The notes under the pieces are model-generated. The model saw only the letters and a list, made by a program, of their open reading frames with translations, searched no databases and had not been told where the DNA came from. The translations under genes were made by a program, and so were the position numbers. 61,204 bases of DNA. It comes from Laetiporus sulphureus 93-53. Taxonomy: Eukaryota > Basidiomycota > Agaricomycetes > Polyporales > Laetiporaceae. Positions within the stretch are counted from its first letter, which is position 1. Every line of letters starts with the position of its first letter. The stretch is taken from NCBI RefSeq assembly GCF_001632365.1, contig NW_024468533.1, positions 445,079-506,282 of the forward strand. Direction: 5' to 3'. Of the stretch, positions 34,433-46,486 are shown in pieces.

Positions 34433-35284
34433 TGTCACAGTATTAGGTGGCACCTTTCTTTTTGCACCATTAAAGTCATCATTTGGCAACCACAAGTGGT
34501 TATTCAGATGCCAACCTTCACATTGGTCTCACAAAGTGGATACTTAGACAAACAGCACAATACTGCCACATACATTGCGGATATGACTGTGTCTACCACA
34601 TGACCACCAAGCACCCATGATTCAGCCACCCAGTCACATGACACTGGCCACTTGCCCTATTCAGAAGTTATTAGGCGTTGGTCATGTAACATCAGATCAC
34701 TTGCCCAGAAAGGAACCCTTTGGACCATCAAGCTAGCAAGCACCCAATTTGTCACTCAGATAAGTGACACCAACCCTATTGGCTACTCCATAGTGGCTCC
34801 ATGTCACTGCTCAATAGTGGCACCACTTTGCTGCTCAAATAGTGGCACCACCCTCGGGCAATTATCCCATTGGATTAGATAGGATTACCTCGGTGTATCC
34901 ATGGCCTTTGTAGATAGTTGCCATAGTAGCTACCAGAACCTAACCAGTTCTGGCAATATGTTCACATGTAGATATCTGAGGTTTCACAGTTGCACAGTGC
35001 CAGGGGCCCTGCCCTATATGTATATCAGTACCTATGAGGAAGCTGGATATCCCCAGTTTCATTCATCTATTTCATGCAGCCTAAGAAGCCTTCACCCCCT
35101 CTTTGTGTGACATAAGGCTATGGGCCCTTTGAGCTCCTTTTTGTAGGCTGCATGTCACTGCATGTCTTTTTGGCCTAGCCCTTTGTGGCAGGCCCTATTT
35201 TAGTATTTGTGCAGGTCATGAGCATGGCTAGCACCTTGCAGCCATTTCCTTGCCTTTTAGCAGGATCTATGATGTGCTGTGACA
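34433..35284 (+). repeat. 3' LTR, complete (852 bp)
   Basis: TGTCACA at the start and TGTGACA at the end form a perfect 7-bp terminal inverted repeat. A purine-rich stretch GAAGCGAGGATAG directly precedes it and may be the polypurine tract. Confidence 0.85.
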
Positions 35285-35700
35285 CATTTGGAGCAGTTAA
35301 AAAACATAGTGTGACAGTTCTCATGCAGTTCAACATCACATTTCCATCGCATCATTGACCACATGACCTGTTGGCATTCAGGATGAAGCGTGGCTCTGCA
35401 TTGCCCTTCCGTATTTCAAGAATTGAGGGTTTCACTGATATGCTCAACCGCGTCATGGCCGTAAGCAGCACTCCTAACCAAACCCCTGCTGGTGGAAGGC
35501 AAACCGGGGCTCTGTCCATCTGCGGTCCCTTTGGACTACAGTCATAGGAAACTTCAGATGATAACGCAGTGATGGGCGACCATGAGTCGTTCAGCTGTGA
35601 TGCTTGAAATGGAGTCAGATTGGTCAACAGTTCTAAATCAGTGAGTGTTGGACTTGACTGTATGGACGCCTCTGACTGAGAAACAGTCAAAAGCTGGAAT

Positions 35701-35719
35701 GTGGGTGTGTGTGTGTGTG
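35701..35719 (+). repeat. GT microsatellite
   Basis: A run of GT dinucleotides (GTGGGTGTGTGTGTGTGTG). It forms the His/Thr-rich part of the unassigned minus-strand frame, which argues against that frame being a gene. Confidence 0.8.
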
Positions 35720-36829
35720 GAATGCGATTGGTGACTCCTATGCTCGTGAAGTAATGGCTGAAGGCCTGGGCTGTGGCACAAGGACTTGCTATATCTAGAA
35801 AGCGCTGGTGAAGTGGCAACGACGAATCCCTAACTGCTTCTGAACTGGCTCAAGTGCTGATGATGAAGCCCTGAGCATCTCTAGAACTGGGTGAAGTGCC
35901 GACGACGAACCCCTAATTGCTTCTGAACTGGAACGAGCACCAACGATGAACTTCTAGGTGCTAGCGAGGCTACGGAGTATGATGGAAATGGAATCCTGGT
36001 TTGAGACTCGTGACTGGTGACGTGCGAGCAAAATGCAATGGCGTGAGATATGAGAATATGATAACGTGACTTATTTAGCTGAAACCTGAGTCGAGCTAGA
36101 GGCCATTGCTGAGAGTGCTGCCTCTCTCAGTATCAAGAGTCCCAAAGACATAGAACGTGATCGCAATAGATGTAGACGTAGTCGAGCACGATGCCCTAGC
36201 ATAGACGAGATGTGAACTGAGTGCTGCTTGGTGGGGAACTTCGTATAAAACTTCCTTTTTTATTCCTATGTATAGTGTAGATTATATAGTGGATCAAAAA
36301 TAAGCCAGCTGAGTCGCTGAAATGCGTTTCTGATCATACATTGTGTTTTTGATCCATTGAAACCTGTCGCAGAGCTCATCCCTGCCCCCTCTCCATATCA
36401 TACATTCAGAAAACTGGAAGTTCAGCCCTGTCAGAGTCTGTCGGTCTGCTACCCTACCTTCCATTTAGTTAGTGCACTTGCTCATTTTTGAGTTGCCTAA
36501 CCGGTCACGTTCTGCTCTCGCACTGCACCTGTAATCGACTATGCTTCCTCGTGGCTCGCTCATCATTTTCATGCCTCATGTTCACCTTTCAACCCCTTTA
36601 TGTGGTCCCATGTTCCCAGGCTATCAGTAAAGTCTTTTTTGCCCACTCTGGACTGTTCCAGCTCAGTGTTTGTCTTTTCAGATCGTGGTGACTTGCTATC
36701 CGATTGTGCGATAGTTAGCCACAGTTTCTGATGTTTTTTAATTGCAGAATATCTCAGTGCGTATTATCGCATTTATGAAGCTGATCGCATTGGGAATACT
36801 TATCGATCATGCAATGTGAGGGTTGGTCA

Positions 36830-36890
36830 TCTCAGCCATAGTGGGGTTTGAAAGGTCATGCAAACTTGTTGGGAGATTAATCTCAAGTCT
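36830..36890 (+). repeat. Inverted-repeat copy C'
   Basis: Partner of 30950-31014. Confidence 0.7.
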
Positions 36891-37207
36891 CTTGTGGACT
36901 TTGTCGATGTTGTCTGTCTGTCACTGTTCATTGTGTGGCTGTCTGTCATGCCTACAACTGTTGTTGCTTTGCTGTGAAAGGCCGATGTATGTGATTATCT
37001 CTATGTTCTTCATTGACTTTGACTATTCTACATTCCCACTGCTGAACTATCCGAACTACTCTTAACTATTCTTCTCAAATCTCCTCATTTATACTCTGTA
37101 TATCGTAGACAAATGTACATGCCATTGGTACTCTATCCTTTGTATATCATGAACTATCATACTTTCTCTCGTAACTCAATGCCCTCCTCCGAGTCACAAA
37201 TGGTTAG

Positions 37208-37280
37208 ATGCTTGTCGGTCTTATCCACCGGTCATTTGGACCCGGGCGTGTGAATGCAGCACTAACACCACCAAGTACTA
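37208..37280 (+). repeat. Inverted-repeat copy A'
   Basis: Partner of 29318-29390; contains CTTATCCACCGGTCATTTGG then ACCCGGGCG. Confidence 0.7.
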
Positions 37281-38233
37281 TCAATACAACAGAGGTGGGA
37301 ACAGAGGCACAGCACGCACGACTCACAGGAGAGGGCATCAGGAACGGGGGACACAATGATGTAAGCCCTTTGTTCAACAAGGTTACTGATTATATAAGCA
37401 TTTGCCATGTAAGAGTCAGTAAAAACCTGAATGACTTAGGTCATTCGGAACTTGAATGGCTAGTGCATGGCTACTTTGGCAGCAGACACGGTGCTGAAAT
37501 CACTGCTCAGCGCCAGTCTGACCTTCAAAATCTCATCTATCTCCACACTGTAATGCGATGAATTATCAATTTCTGACTCACTTTCCTCAGTACGGTGCTT
37601 TCAGCTCACAGCGCTGCAGCTGAATCATCATCACCAATCAGGCAGAGCACAATGTCACTGGAAAGGCTCTGAGATAAAAAAATGTCAGAGTTTAAAAGTG
37701 TCACGCTGTCATGCCAGCTAAAGAGTCCCGGGAACAGATTTTTGTTCTAAATGGCCTACAGATGCCTGAAGCTGTCAGGCACTGGTCTCATAATTATGAG
37801 ACTTCTCTATTCACTAACCTCTTTTCTGCGGTGGTGGGGTGTGAGTAAAGAGGTTCAGGTACGAGACCACCAAACACCAGGAGCAAGTACTTCCTATAAG
37901 ATGCTGATCATTCTGCTTATAAGAGCCCTGAAACCATTATGATGGATGAGACTGCACAATCTTGCCAGGAGAATTTGTTCCAAGGCATACACGTGATGTA
38001 GGGCAGCCATTTAATTATACGATCCCGTGCAATATTGACTAAAAGTGTCAATGTCTGCGATGTATCAATTACAACTTGAAGGGTGCAGCCCTGTGCACAG
38101 ATCCTTGGGTGATCTTTGCAAAGTGGTTGAAAGCTTTCAGTTGGTGTGAAATGCAAAGAGTCATCCATGAAGTCTTATAGCCATTTCAGGACCACTTTAT
38201 CACTTCTCTGCATATGCATAACATGTCATCGTC

Positions 38234-38530
38234 GTGAATTCCCTTAAGGCCATTTCGGACCTCCTGAAGAGGCGATCTGCACTCTATGAGTTCCAGCCAG
38301 GGTGGTCTATAGTCGGCCTGACTAGTCTGAACAACTTAATACTCTTTGCGGACCCAGAAATTCAAAAAAGCTTGCACTATCGTATATCTCACTGTAAGTA
38401 CTTCATCTCAAGACCATTGGGGCTCCTTACTGGAAGATGAAACCAGTGTGAAGTTGATCGACAGCCTCTCGCAAACTCCAGAGCAGTATCAACAGCACAT
38501 CAAAAGGCTTGACATTACGAGACTTCTCTT
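38234..38530 (+). pseudogene. Cytochrome P450 relic (B-D helix region)
   Basis: One frame reads KAISDLLKRRSALYEFQPGW, matching the K/R-A-x-x-DLLDRRSxxYSxRP segment of Agaricomycete P450s. Shortly after, in another frame, LIDSLSQTPEQYQQHIKRL matches the following helix. I-helix, ExxR and heme regions were not found nearby. A small fragment. Confidence 0.55.
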
Positions 38531-39650
38531 CCCGTGTTGTCGCTGATGGGCCGTAGATATATGCACTCCTTCTTCTGACAGTTTGTGTATGGAGCGAAAG
38601 TTGCTGACACTCACCTGCAGCTTGCAGTGCAAGTGAATGAGTGGGTTCTGCAGTCTTTGGCACCTGGCCAGTGGATGAGGAACTGTTTTCACTTCTGTAA
38701 GGTGGAAGATTGAGGCTCTGAAGTCAGCAGTCGTGACAAAAATATGAACTCATCAGAAAGCCGTATAAACATCTGAATGTTCCTGTAAGCACTAAGATCC
38801 CTTGCTGAGTTTTCATGTGCAGAATGAACAACTATGAGTTGTGAGGCATGCTTGTTGACAGAATTGTTGGTGGCATTTTGCAAGAGGCAAGTCCGAGTTC
38901 AGTGAAGACATACTGCAAATTGCAATGTGCTGCCACGAGTACTCTCATAGGTATGTGGTCGGCCCATCATAATAAGTCCTCAACTAATTGCTCACATCTC
39001 ACGTGAAGCCAGTACATCTTCTGTGAGTAACGTTTTACCTGCCTCTTCTTCTAGAGATCATGCTCAACCTCTCCAGATGCATACCTTGATAGTGCATTTC
39101 TTGCTCCAGTCCCTGTTCATACTAGTTCACTGAGCTTCCTGGGCAGTTTTTTTTCCCTCTATTACTCATATTATCCTCTCGCTTTATCAAGTGTTGTTGC
39201 ATGTACAGTAATTTTGTTCGCCATGCAGAATGCTTTGATTCTTTTCACTGACCTGTACAACATCCATGATGTAACCTAGTCTGGCTGGATGTGAGGTGGT
39301 CAGAAGCCTGTTCACAGGTCAAGCACTGAGAATTGTGCGAAGCATATGAACAGTGGCATCAAGCAAATGAATTTGTCTGTAAGGGCACATGAGACTTCTG
39401 ATACACTGACATAAGTATGGGACTATGGACAGATAACAATAGCTAAGGCAACGTCTAAGACTGTCTTGTCAAGCAACCGACACAAGGGTGGAAGATTCAT
39501 ACTTGACAGAAACATCATCAGACTCGTGATCTTTGTGTATAGTGGATGAGATATTGACCGCCAAAGGCCTCATCACGAATGACTGATCACTACTAGCTGA
39601 TATGCCCGAATCAGCTACAGACATTGAAGTTGCAGCTGTTCCATTCTGAG
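38531..39650. other. No gene recognised
   Basis: Short frames on both strands without motifs, probably decayed DNA between two pseudogenes. Confidence 0.4.
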
Positions 39651-39659
39651 CTCATTCTA

Positions 39660-40960
39660 TGCCAACGCGTACATTGATGAGCATGAAGGATATCCCAGCG
39701 ATGACACCCAATGTCTCGTTGGTCATGAACTGCAAGTTGGTTTGAGCCTCGTAAGTGATCAGGAAGAAGATAGTTCAGATCCTACACATATCTTAGATCA
39801 CGAACATTGCTGGAGTGTGAAACTTACATGTAGAGCGCAGCGCTTTTGACAACTATAGCCATGACAGACTGAATGGGTTGAAGGATTAGGAGAATATCCC
39901 AAAGCCAAGGGTATACATACCATCAGACTGCTATGTCTATACCCTAAGATAGCTGAATTTAATTTCCAAATACACCATGCGATCATAACTGAAGACGACC
40001 ATTATAAATCATCATTAGCAGAAATTCTCAGTCCACAGTTAACAACTTACCTGTGCTGTACACATTGGTGCTGTCCCATTTATGAACCTTGTCAGTGTAA
40101 GACTTTGGAACAATCATATATCTCATGTACCAAAGCATGAACACACAGTTGCTGGTCAGCCAGCGACCCAGAACATTAACGAAGACTTCTTCGCCTAGTT
40201 GGAATGTCGTCATCTGATACATGGTACCAACACCGCAGACTACTATGACTTTAGTTCTTGTGCCTCAGCACATGAATGGCTTCTCTTACCGGTCAAGCCA
40301 ACAAGTGTGCAGAGCAGAAATATGACTACTTGTTTGTTATATGCCCACATAATCCAAAGGCAGTATATCTGCACACACAGCCTGTCAGTCAGTCTGAAAA
40401 ACATTAAACAGTGTTAACGGACAATCATTGCATCGTTGACTATGATTGTAAATATTAGTGCAGCAGTTTGAACAACTTCTGTTGGCTGCAATAGATTGGC
40501 GTAAAATTCAAATGATGCATTGCTGCCTTTATAGTATATGAAAGCCTCAAACAGCTGTGCCATGACCACCATAGAGTGCTATCAGTCATCTTCAGTCAAA
40601 TCATAGCAAATCATATTAGAAAAAGCAACTGACAATAGTGATGGAGAGGAATATAAGCACGATGGCGACCAAGAAGATTGTGATTGATGTCCGAGATGAA
40701 GAGTCTGACTGGCTTTGTCCTCCATGCTCCCATGCTCTGAGTCTCAAACCTTTCTGTCATCGGTATAATAGATAGAAAGAAACTGTAGGGAGAGTAAAGA
40801 AGATGCTGTAGAACAAAACTTCTACGCAGAGTGTTGCAAGGTCTGCAGGTATGAAACTGATCTCTCCCATTGAAAATGCTACTAGTAGATCTGGATGAAA
40901 AATAGGAATGGTGTCCTGTGATCGCCCAACATCCATTAACATAATATGCACTCAGGCGTG
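39660..40960 (-). pseudogene. Relic of an Agaricomycete seven-helix membrane protein
   Basis: Minus-strand exon-like pieces in the right order resemble a large, uncharacterised family of multi-helix membrane proteins in mushrooms. They are MGEISFIPADLATLCVEVLF then FYLLYR (40757-40900), TIFLVAIVLIFLSITIVS (40650), YTLGFGI and IVVKSAALYM (39830-39930), and TNETLGVIAGISFMLINVRV followed by GIE-stop-AQNG (39670-39740). In the last motif the family has Trp where TGA stands. Frames change between exons and the middle pieces are poor, so the gene looks dead. The family assignment rests on recall of its motifs. Confidence 0.5.
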
Positions 40961-41319
40961 TGACTTCTGAGAAAAGGAGGCTGTGTATCAACACTATGAT
41001 CATTGATGAAGGGCAGTGATGCATTTGGTTGAGCACAGCGTGCTTCACTTGACAGATTGCATGATGAGAATTATGCTGCAGACGCGCTTGAGCCTTGTCA
41101 GAGATTTTTGCCACAAAGTCCACACGTGACTTTTCTCATGCCACAGATCATGTGCTTCACCAATATCTCATGCCACTCAGCCACAAACATGACACGTTGA
41201 GATCAGGTGATAGTCCACATCACATGTTATGGTCCAGACCCGCAGATGATACGGTCAGACCTGTCTATTTTAGAGAACAATAGAGGCACCCATTTGAGAA
41301 CAAAGGAAACAAGGACTAT
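40961..41319. other. Flank of the nested retrotransposon block
   Basis: No gene recognised. It ends at ACTAT (41315-41319), directly before the first LTR; this 5-mer should recur after the 3' LTR of E1 if it is a target-site duplication. Confidence 0.4.
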
Positions 41320-41796
41320 TGTTAGGGATCATCTAGGCAATCAGCTCAAGGAATAGTCATTACCATGATAGGATGGATCATCTCACTGTTATTACAGATG
41401 AAGACAGATCTTCTCACCTATTGTTCTACTTATGGATAGATCTTCTCACTTATTGTTCCACATATAGCTTAGTCGCCTAGATATGTAGATAGCCAATCAT
41501 CCATTTTGTAGTAGTGGTACGATGAAGGTTATGTAATCAGGCTCCTGTACATGTATATGAGACCAGCCATGTAGAGGACGAAACTTCAGATTGTTTCTCC
41601 TCATCTATCACTGTAGCGACCACTGAGCTTACCAGCTCCAGCATATATCTATCAAAACTTCCATATGCTTGCTACACAGCTAGTAAGTGTTAGGCTCTTT
41701 AGCCACTTTAGAGATCAGGGGCAATAGGGCGGCATGTTCCACGTGGCCATTTTCTTTTTTAGTCTTGTTGATCTCTTGTCCAGCGTCGCTGTGACA
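41320..41796 (+). repeat. E1 5' LTR
   Basis: Starts TGTTAGGG and ends CTGTGACA. The sequence after it (TTAAAAACAATCTGACA...AGTGTCTAACA) resembles the sequence after the E2 LTR (TTAGAATAAGACTGACC...AGTGTCTAACA), which supports the boundary and shows that the two elements are related. The partner 3' LTR is not in view. Confidence 0.65.
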
Positions 41797-42174
41797 TTAA
41801 AAACAATCTGACAATTTTCTGTGCCCCTGCTTAGTGTCTAACATAAGTGGCCACATATTTTCAGTGCAAGCAGTTTCAGCTGTAGCGTGCGGCTTTTTTG
41901 ACACACATGCCAATTCGATCTCTACCCAGTGTGAGCCTCAGCAAGACTCTGAGCAGCCTCAGGCTTCAAAGCACAAGGTCACACCCAAGATCAACCTCGA
42001 TGCCCACTACAAGCATCAAGAAATCAACAAGGAGCATGGAAGGCTCCTCACACTTGCGTCACTAGGTGCATCGTCAACAGACAGGCAGCATGCAGCAGCC
42101 AGGGTCGTTGATACCACACATATCATCAAATGAGGCATCATTCAATACTCTCGCAATCGCACCCCGCCACTTGA

Positions 42175-42680
42175 ATGCTACAAGCCCAGAAAAAATATCT
42201 CACCACCGGTGGTCACAAACCAGTGCCACCTCCAGAGCTCATCACATCCAATGCAGTACCTCCCCCCATCATCGCTCTCATCCCAGTTCAGCCCCTTCTG
42301 AACTTCATAAATACCAACATCGTTGCCCATCTCATTTGTCCACTCCCATCTGGAGTCAGGCCAATGATACACATCAAGATGCTCACCAAGCAGGTAGATG
42401 CTACCCACTTCAGGCTCCAGCCCATACTAGGAGCATTCATGTATCATCTCAGGGACGAACATCAGGGACCAATCTACAGTCTCGCCACAGAACTCGATAA
42501 GGTCTGCACTGATCTACATACTGGAATGTGCACCTACATGTTCATCGAGAAGCAGGTCATCAACACAGTCTGTCTGGAAATAGGAGGCATCAGCTTCAAG
42601 CAGATAGGGAAGGAAGAAAGGTTGCAGGAAATCGCCAAAGCTCTGGTCTTCATCACAAAGAAGCGATCTTTGAATTTTTT
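42175..42680 (+). CDS. E1 ORF A, extra ORF upstream of gag, unknown function
   Basis: The frame starting at 42175 is open for 235 codons (to 42882), but only the part up to about 42680 seems meaningful. Its centre, THFRLQPILGAFMYHLRDEH, and VCLEIGGISFKQIGKEER resemble the ORF at 49260-49733 of E2 (CVDLGKVSFKGINKEQAR). I recognise no known domain. Its position between LTR and gag is unusual for a Ty3/Gypsy element. Confidence 0.45.
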
Positions 42681-42885
42681 TCTACTAGTCTACATATATA
42701 CCTCACAATGTCAGAATCTGGTCATGCACACATGTCCACTTTCACGCAAAGAATGCAGGATGTGCTTTGACCAGACATCGAGACAGTGCATGACGGAAGC
42801 ACACTCCATGCTTCTAGACAGCCATCACCTGAGCTCAGCCCTCAGGACTCCACATCACAAATCAGAGGACCATCATCCCTGACTC

Positions 42886-44308
42886 CATCACTCTGCCCTG
42901 CCTACATACCTCTCACATGGTCGTATGATGGACACCAATATGAGCATCTTGAAGATGCCATAAGACAGTCTGCACTCAGCCAAATTTCCGATAACATTCG
43001 TGAATGGGTAATCATCGTCATGCAGTCTATGGTCGACAATGAGCTCAAGAAAATGTACAATGTGCTCGGCGACAAAATGTACGAGCACAAGAGAATTCTT
43101 GAGGCCTCCCTTGCATCTGCTCCAACTGAGCGATGACTCAAGGAGGTGGTACTCAAGTCCGAGAATGAGAAACTCTCAGATCTAATCAAGGCCCAGGACG
43201 CTCATGTAGTCATCCTCAACAACAAACTCACAGCAACACAGGGAGCAATGCTGGACATTGGCAAGAAAATGATGGAAATCAAGGCAGCAAACACCATGCT
43301 GCATCATGAGTTAGCTTCACTTAAAGCAAGTGGCGTCCCAACGGTGCAAGGTTACACCTCCAGAATGGTCCAATCGCACAAACTGCACATTAAGATAGCT
43401 GAACCTCCACACTACTCGGGCAAAGGAAGTCTGGAAGACTGGCTCCAACAACTTGGCATCTGGATGCAGTGGAATGAGATCAACGATGACGAACGAAAAA
43501 TCACCATGGTCCTGCTACACTTAGAAGGTGGCGCATTCACCTACATGTCAGAATACACAATCAAGGCAGTGGCAAGGCAATCACTCAGCACCTGGGAAGA
43601 CTTTGTCGACATTCTCAAAGTAAACTACAGGACAAGGATGTGCAGCAGCACTTGAAGGAGATCTGCTCAAAGACCTACCCCACTATGGTCTCCTTCACAG
43701 AGAAGTTCCACCAGTGGGCCACCAAGACCAACTTGGGGCATACTGCACTCATCGATTATATTGCTGAACATTGTGACAAGGATGTGCACCAAGCAATGGT
43801 GACCCGAGACAGCCTAGGCATCACTGACCTGACCACATGGCTAGAGTACCTCAACCTATGTTTGCAACTCAAGTCAAAGTTCAGAGCCGACAAGGCAGGA
43901 CAGCACGGAATAACAACATCATCATCACAGGCACTGAAGCCCCAGAAAGATCCTAATGTCATGGACATGAACCATGCATCCCAACTTACAAGGGAACAGA
44001 AAGGATGGCTGAAGAAGAAGCTGTGCGTATGCTGTGAAAAACACCTCTTCATATTTAAACAGCACTGCCCAGACCTCAAGTACAAAGGCAAATTCGAAAT
44101 GCCAAAGCGGGGTCAAGCGACAAGGGCAGTAATGACACCAGTGGCATCAACTAGTTCTGACAATAGCAAGGCAAGAGAGGAAGCTGTCCATGCATTTCTC
44201 ACCAGCTACGACACAAAGGGTAGCGAGGCAGAACCAGAACCAACTGTCGAGGCAGCTAGGATCACGGAGGTGGAAAATGATGAGAATTTTCTTCAGTGGG
44301 TTCTCTGA
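42886..44308 (+). pseudogene. E1 gag
   Basis: Coding sequence in pieces: LTWSYDGHQYEHLEDAIRQS, a coiled-coil-like segment, then the capsid core EPPHYSGKGSLEDWLQQLGI, LHLEGGAFTYMSEYTIK, WEDFVDILKVNY and LEYLNLCLQLKSKFRA. The zinc-binding region reads CVCCEKHLFIFKQHC, an imperfect CCHC knuckle. A TGA at 43135-43137 stands for a likely Arg, and a frameshift near 43640 separates the two halves. Gag ends at TGA 44306-44308. Confidence 0.75.
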
Positions 44309-44330
44309 GATCTGGCCAGAGTTCCCATAG
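44284..44330 (+). promoter_or_regulatory. E1 gag/pol -1 frameshift region (imperfect)
   Basis: Gag and pol overlap in the -1 frame. Right after the upstream pol-frame stop lies GAATTTT (44284-44290; zero-frame codons AAT TTT), then a 6-nt spacer. A stem of TGGG-TT-CTCTG (44297-44307) with CAGAG-TT-CCCA (44317-44327) follows. The gag stop falls at the top of the stem. The heptamer is not canonical in its first base, so it may be mutated. Confidence 0.55.
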
Positions 44331-46284
44331 ATACTGTAATAGTACCTACTCACTCTCACATGTACCAGTATCAAGTTTTTTATACATAGCATCAACTGGT
44401 TCATCAAAACATGTGATCGATCTACCTGTTCACCTCAAACAGGAAGTAAGGGAAGTTCAGACTGAGGTGCTCCTTGACTCAGAAGCATATTCTTATTACA
44501 TCAACTCACGGCTGGTTGATCAGTTGAATCTTGCTATGATCTCAATTGAGAAGGAGATCAGGGTTTATAATGCAGATGCATCTCACAGTAAGGGTGAAAT
44601 CATTAAGAAAAGGGTTCTTCTCAGTATAACTATCAGAAATCACACAAGCAGACAAAGTCTTCTGGTTACTGATATAGGTCACAAAGACATTATACTAGGC
44701 ATGAGTTTCCTCAAAGAACATAACCCAGAAGTGGATTGGGGAAAACTCACAGTCGATTTCACCCGATGCCCACAAAGATGCACACCCTCACAGGTAGCAG
44801 TCCAGGAGGAGGATCTGGAAGACACAAACATCCCCCACATCGAAGACTTAATGGAGTTCGTCAGTTCCCAGGAGTTAGGTGACAACTGGAACGACATGGA
44901 CAGCTTCATTAAATGGGTGTCATTATCAAAAGACCCTGATGCACAAGCCGTAGCATCACTCATCATGGGTCTTGACACCAAGAGGAATCAGGATAGAGTG
45001 CCACAAAATGGAGAACAGGACAAGGACTACTGGTCAGCCTATGTCCCCAAACACTTCCACGAGTATGGTGATGTGTTCTCCAAGAAGCAGTCAGAATGAA
45101 TGCCGACAAGAAAGCCCTATGATCATCCAATTGAACTTGTTTCAGAGGCATCGTTACCACACCCAGCAAAGTTATATTCTATGAGCCTACAGGAAAGAAA
45201 TTCGCTCGACACATGGATAGACCAAGAGCTGGCCAAAGGATACATCAAGAGATAAAGGAGTCCAACAGCAGCACCCGTCTTCTTCGTCAAAAAGAAAGAT
45301 GGGTCACTGAGGCTAGTACAAGACTACAGGAACCTCAATGCAGTAACAAAGAAGAACAAGTTCCCAATCCCATGCATTTCGGACCTCATTGACAGGCTCT
45401 CACATGCTAGCATATTCACAAAGCTTGACCTGAGGTGGGGGTTCAACAACATAAGGATCAGGGAAGGAGACAAAGAAAAATCCACCATACAGTCCTCGAA
45501 GACTTAGTTCGCGCTGGAAAGGTGGTAGTTTACCTAGATGACATCCTCATTTTTACGGACGATCTCGAAGAACACTGACGACTAGTAAAAGCAGTTCTAC
45601 AGTGCCTCCGGGACAATGACTTATATGCCAAACTGGAGAAATGCTTCTTTGAACAGTCCTCAATCGAGTATCTTGACATGATCATCAGCAAGAACTCAGT
45701 ACAGATGGACCCTGCTAAAGTCGAAGGCATCCTTGGCTGGCCAGCACCTACAAAGGTCAAACAAGTACAGGCCTTTTTAGGATTTGCAAATTTCTACAGG
45801 TGATTTATAAAGGACTTTGTGAAACTCGCATGACCATTAATGCTTCTCACCTGTAAGGACGTGCCCTGGCAATAGAAGGAAGAGCAAGACCAAGCCTTCA
45901 GTGCACTCAAAATGGTGTTTACCTCAGCCCCTGATCTTACAGCTCCCAAATGACACTGCACCATACCATCTAGAGACCGATTTTTCAGACTACGCAACTG
46001 GTGCAGTACTCGAACAACTGGGAGAGGACAAGCTATGGCATCCAGTCACATATCACTCAAAGTCACTCAACGAACATGAAAGGAACTATGAGATTTACGA
46101 CAAAGAGATGCTTGCAATTATTTGGGCACTAGAAGAATACTGGCACTATTTAGAAGGACACCCAGAACCCATTGAAAATTTGGTCAGACCATCTCAACCT
46201 TATATACTTTCACCAGGCACAGAAGTTATCCCGGCGCCAAGCGTGTTGGTCATTATTCCTCACACATTTCAATTTTGTACTTAG
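44296..46284 (+). pseudogene. E1 pol: protease, reverse transcriptase, RNase H
   Basis: The protease motif is VLLDSEAYSYYINSRLVD (Glu in place of the usual Gly in DSG). [55 protein letters not shown] and the catalytic VVYLDDILIFTDD at about 45530. Between GDKEKS (45480) and [11 protein letters not shown] the conserved FGL-NSPATFQ block is missing, a deletion of roughly 25-30 codons. RNase H: LETDFSDYATGAVL and YEIYDKEMLAIIWALEE. Stops at 45097, near 45577, 45802 and 45831 are TGA at expected Arg codons. Confidence 0.85.
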
Positions 46285-46486
46285 TCACTGACCTGGAAAG
46301 ACAATGCTACATGCTGATCCTCTGTCCAGGAGGCCAGACCATGAGAAGGGAGTAGACAATGACAATTCGAACCAAATGCTGTTAAAACCTGAATTTTTCA
46401 CTATCAATGCGATTTGACCTGCTCACGCATCTGAAGTTGATGATGCTCAACTACTGGAAAGGATTAAGAAGGCACTCACAGACAAC

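Larger units (their letters stand above)
31244..35284 (+). mobile_element. Non-autonomous LTR retrotransposon (two LTRs, no coding core)
   Basis: Two LTRs in direct orientation (31244-32054 and 34433-35284) each begin TGTCACA and end TGACA. They flank 2.4 kb of internal DNA that contains no gag or pol motif and only short chance frames. Flanking 5-mers are CATTC (31239-31243) and CATTT (35285-35289), possibly a target duplication with one change. It resembles a TRIM/LARD-type non-autonomous element; an autonomous relative would have to supply the enzymes. A third LTR of the family is at 1-812, inverted. Confidence 0.8.
35285..38233. other. Gene-poor region with repeats
   Basis: Contains a 155-aa minus-strand frame (35352-35819) that I cannot assign, a GT microsatellite, a short hairpin with GGATCAAAAA (36293) and TTTTTGATCC (36348) about 65 bp apart, and repeat copies A', B' and C'. 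No gene recognised. Confidence 0.4.

Noticed and set aside
35352..35819. 155-aa minus-strand frame
   Set aside because: It includes a GT microsatellite and has no motif; kept only as part of the intergenic description.
36293..36357. Hairpin with GGATCAAAAA/TTTTTGATCC as a MITE
   Set aside because: Arms are only 10 bp with no target duplication; too weak to call an element.
42178..42408. Minus-strand frames in E1 ORF A
   Set aside because: Shadow of the + strand ORF; no independent evidence.
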